Shown: positions 10,901 through 21,413, numbered from the stretch's first letter. The stretch is 64,000 nucleotides of DNA from Marisa cornuarietis (GCA_004794655.1 SMMW01000521.1:1890001-1954000), one strand, 5' to 3'. Numbers and translations: made by a program. Notes: a model not told the origin generated them from the letters alone.

Positions 10901-13900
10901 CACGAGCCAAGACCAAACTCCTCGACCTCTTCAACAACAGCTGGAACAGCGGCCACGTCCCACAAATCTGGCGAGAAGCAGACATGGTACCCGTCCACAA
11001 GAAATGCAAAGATCGAGCGAAGGTGGACAGTTACAGACCCATAAGCCTCACCAGTTGTGTGGGCAAGTTAATGGAGCGCCTCATTAACTCCAGATTATCA
11101 TGGCACTTGGAAAAGAACAACATCTTTATACCAGAACAAGCAGGCTTCAGACAACATCGCTCAACTGAAGACCAGGTTACATACATCGCCCAGAAGATTG
11201 AAGATGGCTTCCAGGACAAGAAGCACACGCTGACGGTGTGGATAGACATGGAAAAGGCCTTTGACAAGGTCTGGAAAGATGGATTGAGGCTGAAACTCCA
11301 GAAGTGTGGCGTATCCGGCTGCATGTACCAATGGATCTCTCAATACCTGACAAATAGGAAGGCCAGAGTCCATGTCGGCGGAACATACAGCCGAAAGAAG
11401 ACGCTGAGAGAAGGAGTTCCTCAAGGAGGAGTACTCAGCCCTACCCTGTTCCTTGTCTTCATAAACGACATCATCAAGGACCTCCCCCGAAATGTCCAAG
11501 GAGCCATATACGCAGACGACCTGGTCCTCTGGTGCACAGAAGAACACCTGACAACTGCCAACTACCGACTCCAAGAGACACTAAATGTCCTACAGGATTG
11601 GACGAAGAGATGGCTTGTCAAAATCAACCCCAAAAAGACCACCTACACTATCTTTAGTCTGTCCACTAGGGAACAGAAAGCCACTCTGAAGTTCGATGGA
11701 CAGATCCTCCCACTGGAGGACAACCCTACTTACCTTGGGGTGACCTTCGACAAGAGACTTACGTGGAAACCTCAGACCAAGAAGGTTGAAGCCAGAGCCA
11801 AGGAGCGACTTGCACTTATGAAGAAGTTGGCTGGCACGAACTGGGGCGCGGACGACAAAATCCTCAAGAAGCTGTACACCGGAAAGGTTAGACCAGTCCT
11901 AGAGTATGGCATGACAGCATGGGGCACGGCAGCAAAATCCAACTTTGAAAAGATCAGCAAGGTTCAGAACCAAGCAACCAGACTCATCACTGGAGCCATG
12001 AAATCTACGCCCATACAGGAACTGGAAACAATCACAGGGTTGGAACCACTCGAGGACCGACGTGATACAAAGATACTCGTCCAAGCCGCCAAGTTCAAGA
12101 GACTTCCAAATCACCCCATGAGAATCAGGCTGGCTCAGCCGACGAAGGGAAGGCTGAAAAGGGGAAGTTTCATCCATCAGACGAGGATCCTTGAACGAAA
12201 ACACCAAGATATCTTGGAACAAGACCCCAGAGAGATCCCCCTATACCGGACAAACCCAGCATGGAATGAATCTGCTTTCCCCCTGATCCACTGCAACATC
12301 CATGGTGTCGGCAAGAAAGATTCCCAAGACGACACTGCGAAAAAGTCCTGTACTCTGGAGTATATCCACAGCAACTTCCCACAAGACCAGTGGACTCATG
12401 TGTACACTGACGGATCAGCGGAACAAGCTGTGAAGAAGGGTGGTGCCGGAATCTTCATTCGGTATCCAGGAGGAAGAGAAGACCGGCTCTCCCTCACAAC
12501 CGGCCTCTATTCCACCAACTTCAAGGCGGAAGTAGTGGCCATTCAGACCGGTGCCACCCACATTGAGAACAGCCCAGACACATCCAACAACATCGTCTCC
12601 TTTACAGATGCACTATCTGTTCTACAGGCCTTACAGACTGCCAGAGACAAGGAATTGAACGCCCTGACCACTGCTCTCTCCTCCTTATGCAGAAACCACA
12701 CAGTCGTCTTACAGTGGATTCCCTCCCACTGCGGTGTATTTGGCAACGAAGCCGCAGACACTCTTGCCAAGGAAGGATCCACAAAAGAGCAGCAAGACAA
12801 GTCCACCACCTTCAATGAAGTCAAAACCATCATCAAGGCCAAACAGCATAACAAATGGCTACAGCAGCACCCACGTTTCAACCAGAACGACCCATACTAC
12901 CTGCTCACAAGGGCCGAACAGGTCATTATTTTCAGACTGAGGACAGGCCACAACCGTCTCAATCACCACCTATACACCAAACTCCGGATCGGCCAGACGG
13001 ACAGATGCCCGTGCCAGACAGACAGCCAGACAACAAAACATCTACTGCAAGAATGCCCCATGCACGAAGACCTCAGACACCGCATCTGGACTGATGAGAC
13101 GCCGGTATCAAGGAAGCTACACGGCAGTCTGGAGGACCTGCGGCGCACAGCATCATTTGTACAAGAGGCAGGCGTATCCATTTGAGTGACCGACAACAAC
13201 AACAACAACATATTTAACTTTATAACATATTATGTTATATTTATAAAGTTATAGAGACAAAATCATTGCTAGCAAACTGGCCATGAGTTAAAAACCAGTT
13301 GTTTTTATCTCTAGTTTTTTTCTCTCCTTTTTTCTCTTTTCTTCTTCATACCCTTTCTTATCCCAACCCCATTGTAATAAGCAGTCACTTCTAAGTCGTG
13401 TGCATGGTTACGCAGTAAGATACCTTTTCCAGGTTGTAAAGAGGCAGAAACTTGCTGCTTCTTGGGTGGATTTATCTCGTGCTGCTTGCCACTATACAAA
13501 GCTCCAGTAGACTGGCCCAGCTTTGAGGGTACAAAACCCGTAGTATACTCGTTTTCTTCTAGAGTAAAATAACAACTGTTATTCTCCCCGTCTTGCGGGC
13601 TTGTTTTACTCTCGGATGGTGTCTGCGTACAGAAACAATTGTCATAATCAGTGGACATGTCTCGCTCTCGTCTCTCGTTGTTATCTTCAATCTTCGTCAG
13701 CTGGGGCTTCATCTTCTGGAGTGCAAGTTGGAGGTCGGAGCAGCTCCGCGAAGCCCTCCTTCCAAGTATATCGGGCTTAGGTTGAAGAGTCGGGTTTCTT
13801 CGATATTGTTCAATCAAGATGTTTTCTAAACTTCCTTTGATAACGCTCGTCTTTGAATGGTCAGTAAAATTCTTTTCTCTACTCTCGAATATCTTGTTTA

Positions 13901-15231
13901 CCTCAGCTCGTGTGTCCGAAACTGTAGACACGTCTAAGAGGATAAACAATTAGATGAAATGAATCACATCGTGTCAAAGACTAGCATGACAACGAAACCA
14001 TATTAAAACAATACCTGCAATACAAAGTTCATAACTCTTCCTAAAGACATCGCCTCTGTTTTTAAATTAAAATATCACTGAATGATGGCAATGTTTGCAA
14101 GGTTATCAAATAAAAAGACGAATTGTAGTAAAGGAAAACTTAAGACATAATCAAGTCATTTTAAGTAACAAAGAAAATAATATTAATTTATAGAGTCCCA
14201 TATGCCTCAAAGAAAGTTGGACTCAGAGCGCTTATATACATGTGTGTGCCCGTCAGCATTAACTGTGTCTTACAAATTCATTCACCATGATTAAAATCAT
14301 AACTACTCAGTCTCTCTCATCTACTCGTAGATACACGTACACACACGCACGCACGTGCGCGCGCACACACATACGATTACAAATGTTTAGTTTATTCAAT
14401 GTCACACGCACGCACAAACAGGAGGGACAAAGGAGTTGAGGAAGACAATATTGTGTTTGTGTCCTTCGAAACAGGAAGAAAAAAAAGCGAGATGACTTAC
14501 GAGGAACCTTACCCTTCGTATCACTCAAAGCTGTCAACGGGTATCCATTTCGATTGTTTTTATTGTCTCGGAACTCGCTACTGATTGACAATCCATGCTC
14601 GGGAAGCACATCTTCCGCAAAACAGCTGCTGTTGTCGACAGAACAATGGCTAGTCTCGTCTTGCCCCAAACACTCGGGGTCATCAGGGGATGGGTTGTTG
14701 AGGTACATGGCTCCCCCTTCTTCTCGTAATTCGGAGTAGTATTCCTCTTCCTCGAAAGGCGAAACCGTCTCTTGAGTGCTGAAATTGTTATCATCACTTT
14801 GCCAATGAGACACGGGGGGCTTTAGTGCAAAGAGTAAGTTAGAACAGCTCTGTGAAGCTAAATTTCCTGGCAAAACAGCTTTAGTAGTGGATGCTAGGGC
14901 CTTTGGGCTTTCAACGAAAAATGTCTCGCTTTTGTCTTGCGGTCCTTGTGAGACACCTGCATCTGAAGGAAGGTATGAGACTATATATGAGCGCCATCTT
15001 CTTGAACTTTGTCCTGCAGAATTGCGGGTGAAATATTCGTCTTCAGTCCTGTTTAATCCCTGGGGATCTGTTACCTTTGAATGTTCATAGGTGTACCATG
15101 CACTGTGGGGATCATACATCGTGTCTAGATGCCGGACAAATGGATATTAGAAAAGAAAATGACACAAAATTTATTATGGTCGTATTTCATCATCATCATC
15201 ATCATCCTCCTCATCCTCCTCCTCCTCCTCC

Positions 15232-15309
<78 letters not shown>

Positions 15310-18300
15310 GTGTCTTCCTACTCCTCCTCCTCCTCATCGCCATAAACACAAGACATAATTTAAAACGTTCGTGTCCCTCATAAAGAAACTATAAGCGCAG
15401 TAAAAATAGTTTATATAGCTATAACAACATCAAACGCTAACACAGACATCGTGTATATCATTTTTTTCAGCTGTACATACTAAAACTTACTACTTTAAAT
15501 CTCAAAATCTCAAATTCTTTTTCAACATCGCAGTTTAGAATATGACTAAAAATCTTATTTAGCTAAAAAAGAAAATTTTATAACAAATATAGAAGACATA
15601 CAACACAAATAGTATACAAAGAAAATTTTGAAAAATGTAAAACAAGAGCATTACGCACAAAATTTCTACAAAACATAAGAATGTAAAAGACATATTAAGC
15701 AGTATTGTAATTAGCGCGTACTAATACACACCCTCACATGACAGGTTAAGAAAGTAGAACAATTACTGAAGTCCCTTCTTTCGAAGACGAGGACGAAATG
15801 GAAAGTGGATCAGTGGCCAAGATAATCATTTCATTCGCATAGAAACGCGGCGTAAAGCTATATTTTCTTTGTCAGCCGTGTAAAATGTTTATCGATATGT
15901 ACCTGACTACTCACGGAGACAGCCAGCATGTCCCTTCTCAAGTGTAAAACTGTTTAAGACTTGCAATAAATACAAAGTCTACATGCAAACTATAATGTAA
16001 ATATGTTAATGAGAGAAAATATAATTAAACTCTTATTTACCTCTCCTGCGGGCCTTACTTCTGGCGAGGACTATAATGATAATGATGAGAACAATAAATA
16101 AAGCACCTCCACCTCCAGCTGCTCCAAAAATAATCGCTTGGAAAGATTGATCAGCTTGAACAGGAAGGAACAATTCATTTTGTGTTATATAACTCATTAA
16201 ACATCGTGGATTTGTTTGTCAAAATAGTTCTTTAGGAAGAAAAAATATGCCATTTTATTTTTCTATGACATCAACGCTTTTTCAATTATTTAAACTAGAC
16301 AAACAATCAGCAGTGTTGACTTTAGTATTTACAGTTTTTAATAACTTTGTTGTGTTTCTAAGGTCCAACGTAACTGGAAACATGTAACCATATTTAAAAG
16401 TCTGTCTGTACCTTTGTCTTGTGTTTGTATGAAGACGAAGACAGTTGTACTGTTTGAATACCATTCTTCTTTCGGCTCCCAGACTGCATGACAGACACAT
16501 TCAGTAATATTCTCTTTTATCTTAGTGCTGTCGATCACCAATGAACTGAACACTGTTAATGCTGTCCTGGTGTCTGGCTGATCCTCGTGTGGGGGGTCAG
16601 ATAAACAGGTGAAATTGACTGACTTCACTAAAGGTTTTCCTCCCGACACAATGCAGTGAATTACATCGCCGTCTCCTAATGTCGGCCCGTTGATGAAATA
16701 AATGTTAGGTGGCTGTGGTGGTGGATCTTGAACAATAAATAGAACGATACATGATAACAAGTGATTAAGAACCCTCTATTTTAATATTGTTTATGTAAGT
16801 GTTTGCATGTGTGTGATTGTGCATATATGTGTGTGCATATGCCTGTAAGTGTTCGAGTTGGTTGCCCTGATATATATATATATATATGTGTGTGTAAAGC
16901 GACTGCAAACACAACATAAATGTAGGCTTAATGTCCTTACCACATCCAATAATGAATATGTTTTTTTTCCATTTGAATTCGTTATTTTAAACTTGTCTTA
17001 CTAAACTTTCGAAAAATATTTACACACAAACATGATTTTCAGTTTCGTCTGTTTCAACATGACTTTGTACGACGAGAAAAATCTTAGATTTTCCATTATT
17101 ATAAAATATTATAATAAAAGTTTTATATTATCAGCGATGCCTTTTTTTTAAGGGCAATAAATACACTTGCGCGAGTTCATGCGAAAATTAATTTTGTCCC
17201 TATCAAGCTTTAAACACCTGAAGGAGACTGTATGCATTTGTAGTAATGACTGTTGAATACCATGTGATTGTTAAATGAATAAAAGTGATCTGGTGTTTGA
17301 AACATTACTTACATATGAGGCTTAACCTGTGCCATGCGCTACTCATCTTGTAATCACCTTCACTGCTTCTGGCTGTGCACTCGACCTGTCGTCCATCATC
17401 ACCTGGAGGTTTAGGCTTCACTTCACAGGTCCCTGTGTGAGAGTCGTTATTCTGACAGGTGACACCGTCCCAGGTATAACGTGGAGCAGGGTACACTTCA
17501 GTTGCCAGGCAGGTTAAATTAACACTCAATGTCCCATCAGTGATAAATGAATTAGGACCATGTATCTTTGTGTTCTCGCTGTCTGGACCATCTGAAACAA
17601 ATATTTATTGTTTTGCTAACTGGCGATAGAACCGTTAACCTCCAAATCGTGCAAATCGTCTTATTACGTAAAAGATTATGGGGGTAAGTGATATAAAAGC
17701 TCTGTTTTTTATCCATTCAATATAACAAAAAATGCAATATCATAAAAGAATAATTTGGGAAATAATAAACAAATACGATAAAGACACGCAGCATGAGGAG
17801 AATTAATTAGTAAAGATGGTATTAGCATTAAAGATCAACAGCGGAGTGTCAGGTGAGAGAGAGTGTGTAATACATCAAGCATAAAATGCATCATGTCTCA
17901 CAGGCCACGTGCAGTGTATAGTTTGTGGTCCTGTTATGTCCACACCAGGTCATGAGACAGGTGAAGACTTTACTGTTATCATCACGGGTGACATTTATCA
18001 CTATCAGCGAGCTGTTGTGGGAGTATCGGGGCCACGTCAGTGAGAAGTCAGCAGGTCGACTGTCAGTAAAACGAGCCTCGCAGACACACATCAGTGACTT
18101 TCCTTCAGCAACATACTTGTTATGGCAGCTGACAAAGGGATCACCTGGAGGAGCTATGACAACGTGGAATTCAAAAATGTACTACACACATACAAGGATA
18201 CACAACAAAGAAAAACTGTTTTTATAAACAAATGAAACATAGACCGGTAACGGCATTTATTGGAAGCCTTTCTTACATAACGAAAACTAACAATGTCCAC

Positions 18301-19004
18301 GATATTTTATTAATAGTTCTATATATAAGTGTATCAGAGAAGTGTAAGTGAAGAGGAAGAAAACAAAAAGAGAAAGAAAGAGAAGAAGAAGAGAAAGCCA
18401 AATTAGAAAACACACAGGACACACAAACAACGGCTGGATGTCCGTCTCACTGCTTTTTTCTGTCTTATTGTGTCCCTCCGTACCTTTGTCACACTTAGAA
18501 ATGACTGTCCTTTCTGCAATCGGAGAACCTGTCTTTTTCTGCTGGCTGCAGTTTGATGGGCTGGTTATCAGGAAAGAAACTTTGGAAGACATGTCCTGAC
18601 TATTGTGTCCTTGACAAAGACATTCTAGAAGGTTGGCTTCAGTATAACAGGTGTTAAAAAGATCTTTTTTTGCTTCTGTAACAAACAAAATACTTGCATT
18701 GCTTTTATTCCTTAAAAAAAATCCAAAAACTGTGTTTGGTAGCAAACAACAAATCAAATTAAAGAATTGCTTTCTCTCTATTCCTTCTCATCAAGCATCA
18801 ATAATCACTTAAATGTATATTTAAGGGCACAAACACTTTAAAGAAATTTACAAAACTAGTTTTGTAATCTTGCCCTAAGATCTACCTTGGTCAATACGTC
18901 TAGTATTTCACTCGAAACATTATGAAAAGTAATCTAATTTGAAACAGTTGCAGCTATATTTGACTCTCAATAATCAAATAATCGATGATGGTGAATGTAG
19001 CTGC

Positions 19005-19098
<94 letters not shown>

Positions 19099-19877
19099 GA
19101 GTAATCATATTCTTTTCCCAATATCTCTCGCTCCTTTAACTCCCAGTTTCGTTTTTCCATAGTTTGCAGCGCTACAGTATTTTATCTTGTACTGATATTT
19201 TAGTCGAGCTTATAAAGCTTCATTTTAAAAGGGAGAGATGCGTCACGTAAGGACAGTTTCGTCTTTCTCTTCTTTTTCATTTATTTATTTATTCATTTAT
19301 TTGTTTGTTTATTTATTTATTTATTATAACAACCAGTAAACAAGATTGAGCTCTCTTAATAACTTACCCACTACTTGAAGGAGATACTTCTCTGTGTCGT
19401 TCTGTTTATTCTGGATAATGAGACATTTAACTTCTGTACCATTCTGATTCTCTATTGTCGTCAACTCTTTCGTACTGCTGCTCAAATTCTTGGATTGTTT
19501 GTTATCGACACGAACTTCACATTTACAGTTTGTAAATGTAGCCGCTTGTCCACACTGTTCTCTGACCGACCCTGTTAGGTGCCAGAAAATAATTCACTTT
19601 AGCGCAGTATGTCTACTTCTGGTTGAGATGTTTTGCGGAAATCGTTTGCATGTATACTTCACACAACACTCGTGGATATTTTTCAATTTTTTTTTTCATG
19701 AGCATTCCCATAAAATCACACACACAACCCATGCAAGCAAACACAAACATGAACATAAAGACACATGACTAAGTATTCAATCGAAAAAAATAATAAAGTT
19801 ATTGAAGTCTTACCAGAAGAATTGTCCAGAGTGACAAGAATCAGGAAGAATATGACTTCCCTACAGATGCATCCCAT
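7965..19877 (-). CDS. IgSF receptor gene A: signal peptide, 5 Ig-like exons, TM, repeated tail exons
   Basis: Minus-strand exons: 19814-19877, 19368-19571, 18484-18675, 17902-18153, 17313-17591, 16412-16726, 16041-16154, 14513-15124, 13424-13933, 7982-8491. All are phase 1, and internal exon lengths are multiples of three. The joined frame is open. Reading exon 10 through to the stop at 7965 gives 1022 residues; ending in exon 9 (stop at 13311) gives 884. Order: signal peptide, two divergent cysteine-rich exons, Ig a-b-c, Gly-rich transmembrane helix, then three tail exons carrying SxSCS[ND]L and several tyrosines. No strict ITIM is present; YLNN fits YxN. A 4.5-kb LINE sits antisense in the intron between the last two tail exons. 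Gene B is its close paralogue. The true terminal exon is uncertain. Confidence 0.8.
7982..8491 (-). CDS. Gene A exon 10: cytoplasmic tail exon 3 (repeat unit)
   Basis: 510 nt if spliced at GAAGAG|GTATGT, acceptor ATATTAG, phase 1/1. Reading through gives a stop after five codons at 7965-7967. Contents: SRSCSNLHLGIQKLKP, DYDDCYCPQTPS, YYYYTLEENEYSPGYVSL and STGTLYRGKQ. The homology to exon 9 spans the whole exon. Confidence 0.75.
8699..9312 (+). promoter_or_regulatory. 5' region of the LINE, probable internal promoter
   Basis: About 610 bp of GC-rich DNA between the left target-site duplication and the ORF. LINE 5' ends usually hold an internal promoter; no specific motif is identified here. 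A 75-codon open frame at 8967-9194 shows no recognisable domain. Confidence 0.5.
9313..13185 (+). CDS. LINE polyprotein: AP endonuclease, reverse transcriptase, RNase H
   Basis: 1290 residues, no internal stop. A basic N-terminal part of about 70 residues precedes an apurinic-type endonuclease (residues about 70-280: NILQWN, CIQETH, GDFNSHS near 196, GGSDHRPV near 271). The reverse transcriptase covers roughly 490-790, with SPGPDKVTNEML, a PQGGVLSPTLF block and the catalytic YADD at 733-736. RNase H follows: YTDGS from 1031, KAEV near 1073, FTDAL near 1097 and GNEAAD near 1144, so the four acidic residues are present. A CPCQ...HLLQECP Cys/His stretch lies near the end. It would nick target DNA and copy the element RNA by target-primed reverse transcription. 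All catalytic motifs look intact. The first in-frame ATG is used; an upstream start cannot be excluded. Confidence 0.93.
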   Translation: MDNAYSKRYGALPVRSRQAGEVPGPAPQQGPHHDTGGHHAPMRGARFWRRRLKATGRKGTTTTEETLRPINILQWNAEGVYNKKLALTERLHAEKIDVACIQETHLNPNHRFTIRGYQTFRMDREGRHKGGVLILVKNNIPTRDLQVDTNQQAEINGVKITVNSTVLTIFNLYCPPNKELSLQTLDIPAENCLAVGDFNSHSTCWGYDETDHRGEEVEDWQIDSKMILLNDPEDPPTFFSRRWISSTTPDLAFATDDLSKKTTRWVLNQLGGSDHRPVKLAINLQYRPQDSKTFPRWNYKKANWDTFVSLSDKYTKGIRAADQNINRAIDAFNKAIIKAASETIPRGARQNYRPYWTEELQELEDEVSKTRKKVENDPTIENNIALKESSAKYRKAYNEATRKSWREKTEKLNLDREGNKLWKLVRAMNDEDTRSAPIVIQQAQDILTGRKAANAFIDNYEEVSSITVPEEKKQQVHEERREFRQRKHQEDYMNKLFNMKEFEEAVRTLSQKKSPGPDKVTNEMLQHLGPRAKTKLLDLFNNSWNSGHVPQIWREADMVPVHKKCKDRAKVDSYRPISLTSCVGKLMERLINSRLSWHLEKNNIFIPEQAGFRQHRSTEDQVTYIAQKIEDGFQDKKHTLTVWIDMEKAFDKVWKDGLRLKLQKCGVSGCMYQWISQYLTNRKARVHVGGTYSRKKTLREGVPQGGVLSPTLFLVFINDIIKDLPRNVQGAIYADDLVLWCTEEHLTTANYRLQETLNVLQDWTKRWLVKINPKKTTYTIFSLSTREQKATLKFDGQILPLEDNPTYLGVTFDKRLTWKPQTKKVEARAKERLALMKKLAGTNWGADDKILKKLYTGKVRPVLEYGMTAWGTAAKSNFEKISKVQNQATRLITGAMKSTPIQELETITGLEPLEDRRDTKILVQAAKFKRLPNHPMRIRLAQPTKGRLKRGSFIHQTRILERKHQDILEQDPREIPLYRTNPAWNESAFPLIHCNIHGVGKKDSQDDTAKKSCTLEYIHSNFPQDQWTHVYTDGSAEQAVKKGGAGIFIRYPGGREDRLSLTTGLYSTNFKAEVVAIQTGATHIENSPDTSNNIVSFTDALSVLQALQTARDKELNALTTALSSLCRNHTVVLQWIPSHCGVFGNEAADTLAKEGSTKEQQDKSTTFNEVKTIIKAKQHNKWLQQHPRFNQNDPYYLLTRAEQVIIFRLRTGHNRLNHHLYTKLRIGQTDRCPCQTDSQTTKHLLQECPMHEDLRHRIWTDETPVSRKLHGSLEDLRRTASFVQEAGVSI
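13424..13933 (-). CDS. Gene A exon 9: cytoplasmic tail exon 2 (repeat unit)
   Basis: 510 nt if spliced at AAAAG|GTATCT, acceptor CTCTTAG, phase 1/1. The frame instead runs on to a stop at 13311, so it may be an alternative terminal exon. Contents: SRSCSDLQLALQKMKP, DYDNCFCTQTPS, YFTLEENEYTTG and STGALYSGKQ. It is exactly the same spliced length as exon 10 and clearly its duplicate. Confidence 0.75.
14513..15124 (-). CDS. Gene A exon 8: cytoplasmic tail exon 1
   Basis: 612 nt, phase 1/1, acceptor GCATCTAG, donor G|GTAAGG. Acidic and serine-rich, with tyrosines in EDEYFT, IVSYLPS, EEYYSEL and AMYLNN (a YxN context). It carries SQSCSNLLFALKP, the motif repeated in the next tail exons. A (GAT)n tract lies about 60 bp upstream of the acceptor. 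Confidence 0.75.
15187..15309. repeat. (CAT)n/(CTC)n microsatellite near the gene A exon 8 acceptor
   Basis: About 120 bp of trinucleotide repeat inside the gene A intron, starting about 60 bp upstream of the tail-exon acceptor. The long His, Met or Ile frames over it are artefacts. Confidence 0.95.
16041..16154 (-). CDS. Gene A exon 7: transmembrane segment
   Basis: 114 nt, phase 1/1, acceptor GTTCAAG, donor G|GTAAAT. The helix is IIFGAAGGGGALFIVLIIII followed by LARSKARR as the cytosolic basic anchor. The glycine run at the outer half is shared with gene B. Confidence 0.85.
16412..16726 (-). CDS. Gene A exon 6: Ig domain type c
   Basis: 315 nt, phase 1/1, acceptor GTTCAAG, donor G|GTACAG. 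Landmarks are the proline-rich YPPPQPP start, CIVSGGKPLVKSVNFTC and CVCHAVWEPKEEWY. Confidence 0.85.
17313..17591 (-). CDS. Gene A exon 5: Ig domain type b
   Basis: 279 nt, phase 1/1, acceptor GTTTCAG, donor T|GTAAGT. Landmarks are YGPDS, GPNSFITDGT, VNLTCLATEVYPAPRYTW and VECTARSSEG. Confidence 0.85.
17902..18153 (-). CDS. Gene A exon 4: Ig domain type a
   Basis: 252 nt, phase 1/1, acceptor GTCATAG, donor T|GTGAGA. Landmarks are CVCEARF, FSLTWPRYSHNSS, VFTCLMTW and YTLHVA. Several N-x-S/T sites. Confidence 0.85.
18484..18675 (-). CDS. Gene A exon 3: cysteine-rich extracellular segment
   Basis: 192 nt, phase 1/1, acceptor TTACAG, donor G|GTACGG. It contains LLECLCQG and ends ERTVISKCDK. It keeps cysteines but no clear Ig core Trp. 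It may be a shortened type-b or type-c domain; I do not recognise it confidently. Confidence 0.65.
19005..19098. repeat. (CAT)n microsatellite in gene A intron
   Basis: About 94 bp of perfect CAT repeat between gene A exons 2 and 3. Confidence 0.95.
19368..19571 (-). CDS. Gene A exon 2: divergent, short Ig-like domain
   Basis: 204 nt, phase 1/1, acceptor CTAACAG, donor G|GTAAGT. It has four cysteines, with a CKCEVRV stretch and NGTEVKCLI...YLLQVV, which match the type-a strands. It is shorter than the other type-a exons and lacks the core Trp, so it is either degenerate or diverged. Confidence 0.7.
19814..19877 (-). CDS. Gene A exon 1: signal peptide
   Basis: The ATG starts a short peptide with a hydrophobic core (VIFFLILVTL) and ends at TCTTCTG|GTAAGA, phase 1. 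No other ATG nearby joins the following exon in frame. Confidence 0.8.
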
Positions 19878-19899
19878 TGCGAATGTAGCAATAAGATGT

Positions 19900-20742
19900 G
19901 TCTCATGCTATAGAAGTTTATATCCCACTGCTTCCCTGTTTGCTATTAAGTAAGGGGAAAACCTTCCTACTAGAGATTTGAGATGTCCTAGTTTAGTATA
20001 TGGCTGTGTGTGTGATGCGCTATAGTGAAGCGAGTAAAGAAAGATGTGATGAAAAATATAGATGAGTAGCCCTATAGTTCATTGTCGTCAAAGTGTGGTC
20101 TGTTTTCTGTGTTTGACCATGTTTTTGTGAAGTCTCACCCTGTGTGTGTGTGTGTGTGTGTGTGTGTAGGTGTGTGGGTGTGTGTGTGCGTGCGTATGTT
20201 CGTGACTGTTGAGAGATTCTCGTTAAAAACTGTACGTTTCGAATTAATTTAAAATAGTCAATATTGTCCTCTCTTTGTATCATGATTTGCTAATATGTTT
20301 GTCATCCCTACTAGTTAGCATTACAGTCAGATCTCTACTTCTCTTTGATTCCAGTGTCTTCCCTGACAGTCGATCGCTGTTGCATCAGGTGTGAAATGTC
20401 TCCATCCTTTAATTGTACTGAGCTTCGTCGCTTAATTAAAGATTTGACTGTACTTCGATTATATATTAAACGATTCATTAACGAAGAACATACCATCAAC
20501 ACATTATTACAGACGATAAAACGTATCGTGGTCAGTGTCCTTCGCGTCAAATGAGTTTGGGAGAATATGTTAAACAATGGTTTTGTAATGTTTAGGCTGC
20601 ATTTCTACAGCATGTTTTTCTTTCGACTGTGTTTCTAGGCGTTACTGTGTTATTTTGCAAATTAAAAACAGCCGAAAGACACTAGTAAAAACATGTATGT
20701 GGTAAAGCTTACGAGGAAGTCACATAAGTAAAGAAAACTGCT

Positions 20743-20801
<59 letters not shown>

Positions 20802-21410
20802 ACGTGTGTAGAGACAGTCTCAGTACGGGCAGCTGGGACAGTAAGACCAAGTTTTCTGGTGTACTTAGCGGACTAAGGCAACAATGACTTAGAACATATC
20901 ATCGTAGCCAACACATTATTATCTATTCAATGTGTAGAATAGATGTTTATAGAAATAAATTTTTTATTATTGTTTCATGAAATGTATTTGTAAGTTCTTC
21001 TGTCACTACATTCATGTCCTTGTCTCTCAATACGACCCATATTTCGGTCGATGACCCTCTCATGATTCTAATTTTCTTGTCTCCGGAGCACTCAAAATTT
21101 TTCCTCGTCGTCTTAAACGGGATTTATTTCCTGTTAGCACTGTTTTGTAGAACAACAAAATGAAACTAAAAGCCATGTTCTTGCTGATGTTGTATTAACA
21201 TTCAATGCCCGCGCAGTTAGATATTAAACAATGTCATAAACTTTTAGATGAATATTGTTCCTGATAGTATCTCATACAAACAGAATGTTAAAAGGAGAAG
21301 CAGACATTCAATATAATAATGGAGTGCAGAGTCTCTATTCATTTTGCCTACAAAGTGTTCAAGGCCGCTTATAAAATAGATGAGGTCAAGTCAACATGAT
21401 GTAAAGTTGT
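19900..21410. promoter_or_regulatory. Upstream region of gene A, duplicated upstream of gene B
   Basis: Blocks such as CATCCCTACTAGTTAGCATTA, CTACTTCTCTTTGATT and TCCTCGTCGTCTT recur in order at 33.2-34.3 kb upstream of gene B. The gene A promoter is expected here; no TATA box can be chosen with confidence. Confidence 0.5.
20744..20799. repeat. (CA)n microsatellite upstream of gene A
   Basis: About 56 bp of perfect CA repeat. The corresponding place upstream of gene B (33778-33817) also has a CA tract, so it predates the duplication. Confidence 0.9.
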
Positions 21411-21413
21411 CAT

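Larger units (their letters stand above)
8699..13209 (+). mobile_element. Full-length single-ORF non-LTR retrotransposon (LINE)
   Basis: The element is bounded by an 11-bp perfect target-site duplication, atatttaactt, at 8688-8698 and 13210-13220. It has a GC-rich 5' region of about 610 bp, one long ORF (9313-13185) and a short (ACA)n tail right after the stop. No poly(A) is present. The domain order EN-RT-RNase H places it in the I-type group of LINEs (I/R1/LOA/Ingi relatives); the clade cannot be fixed by eye. The exact duplication and unbroken ORF indicate a recent insertion. It lies antisense to gene A in the intron between tail exons 9 and 10. Confidence 0.92.

Noticed and set aside
9214..13211. 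Antisense ORFs within the LINE
   Set aside because: Shadows of the 1290-codon ORF.
15077..15383. Long poly-His, poly-Met and poly-Ile frames
   Set aside because: They are translations of a (CAT)n microsatellite in an intron; the same applies at 18939-19160 and 47460-47503.
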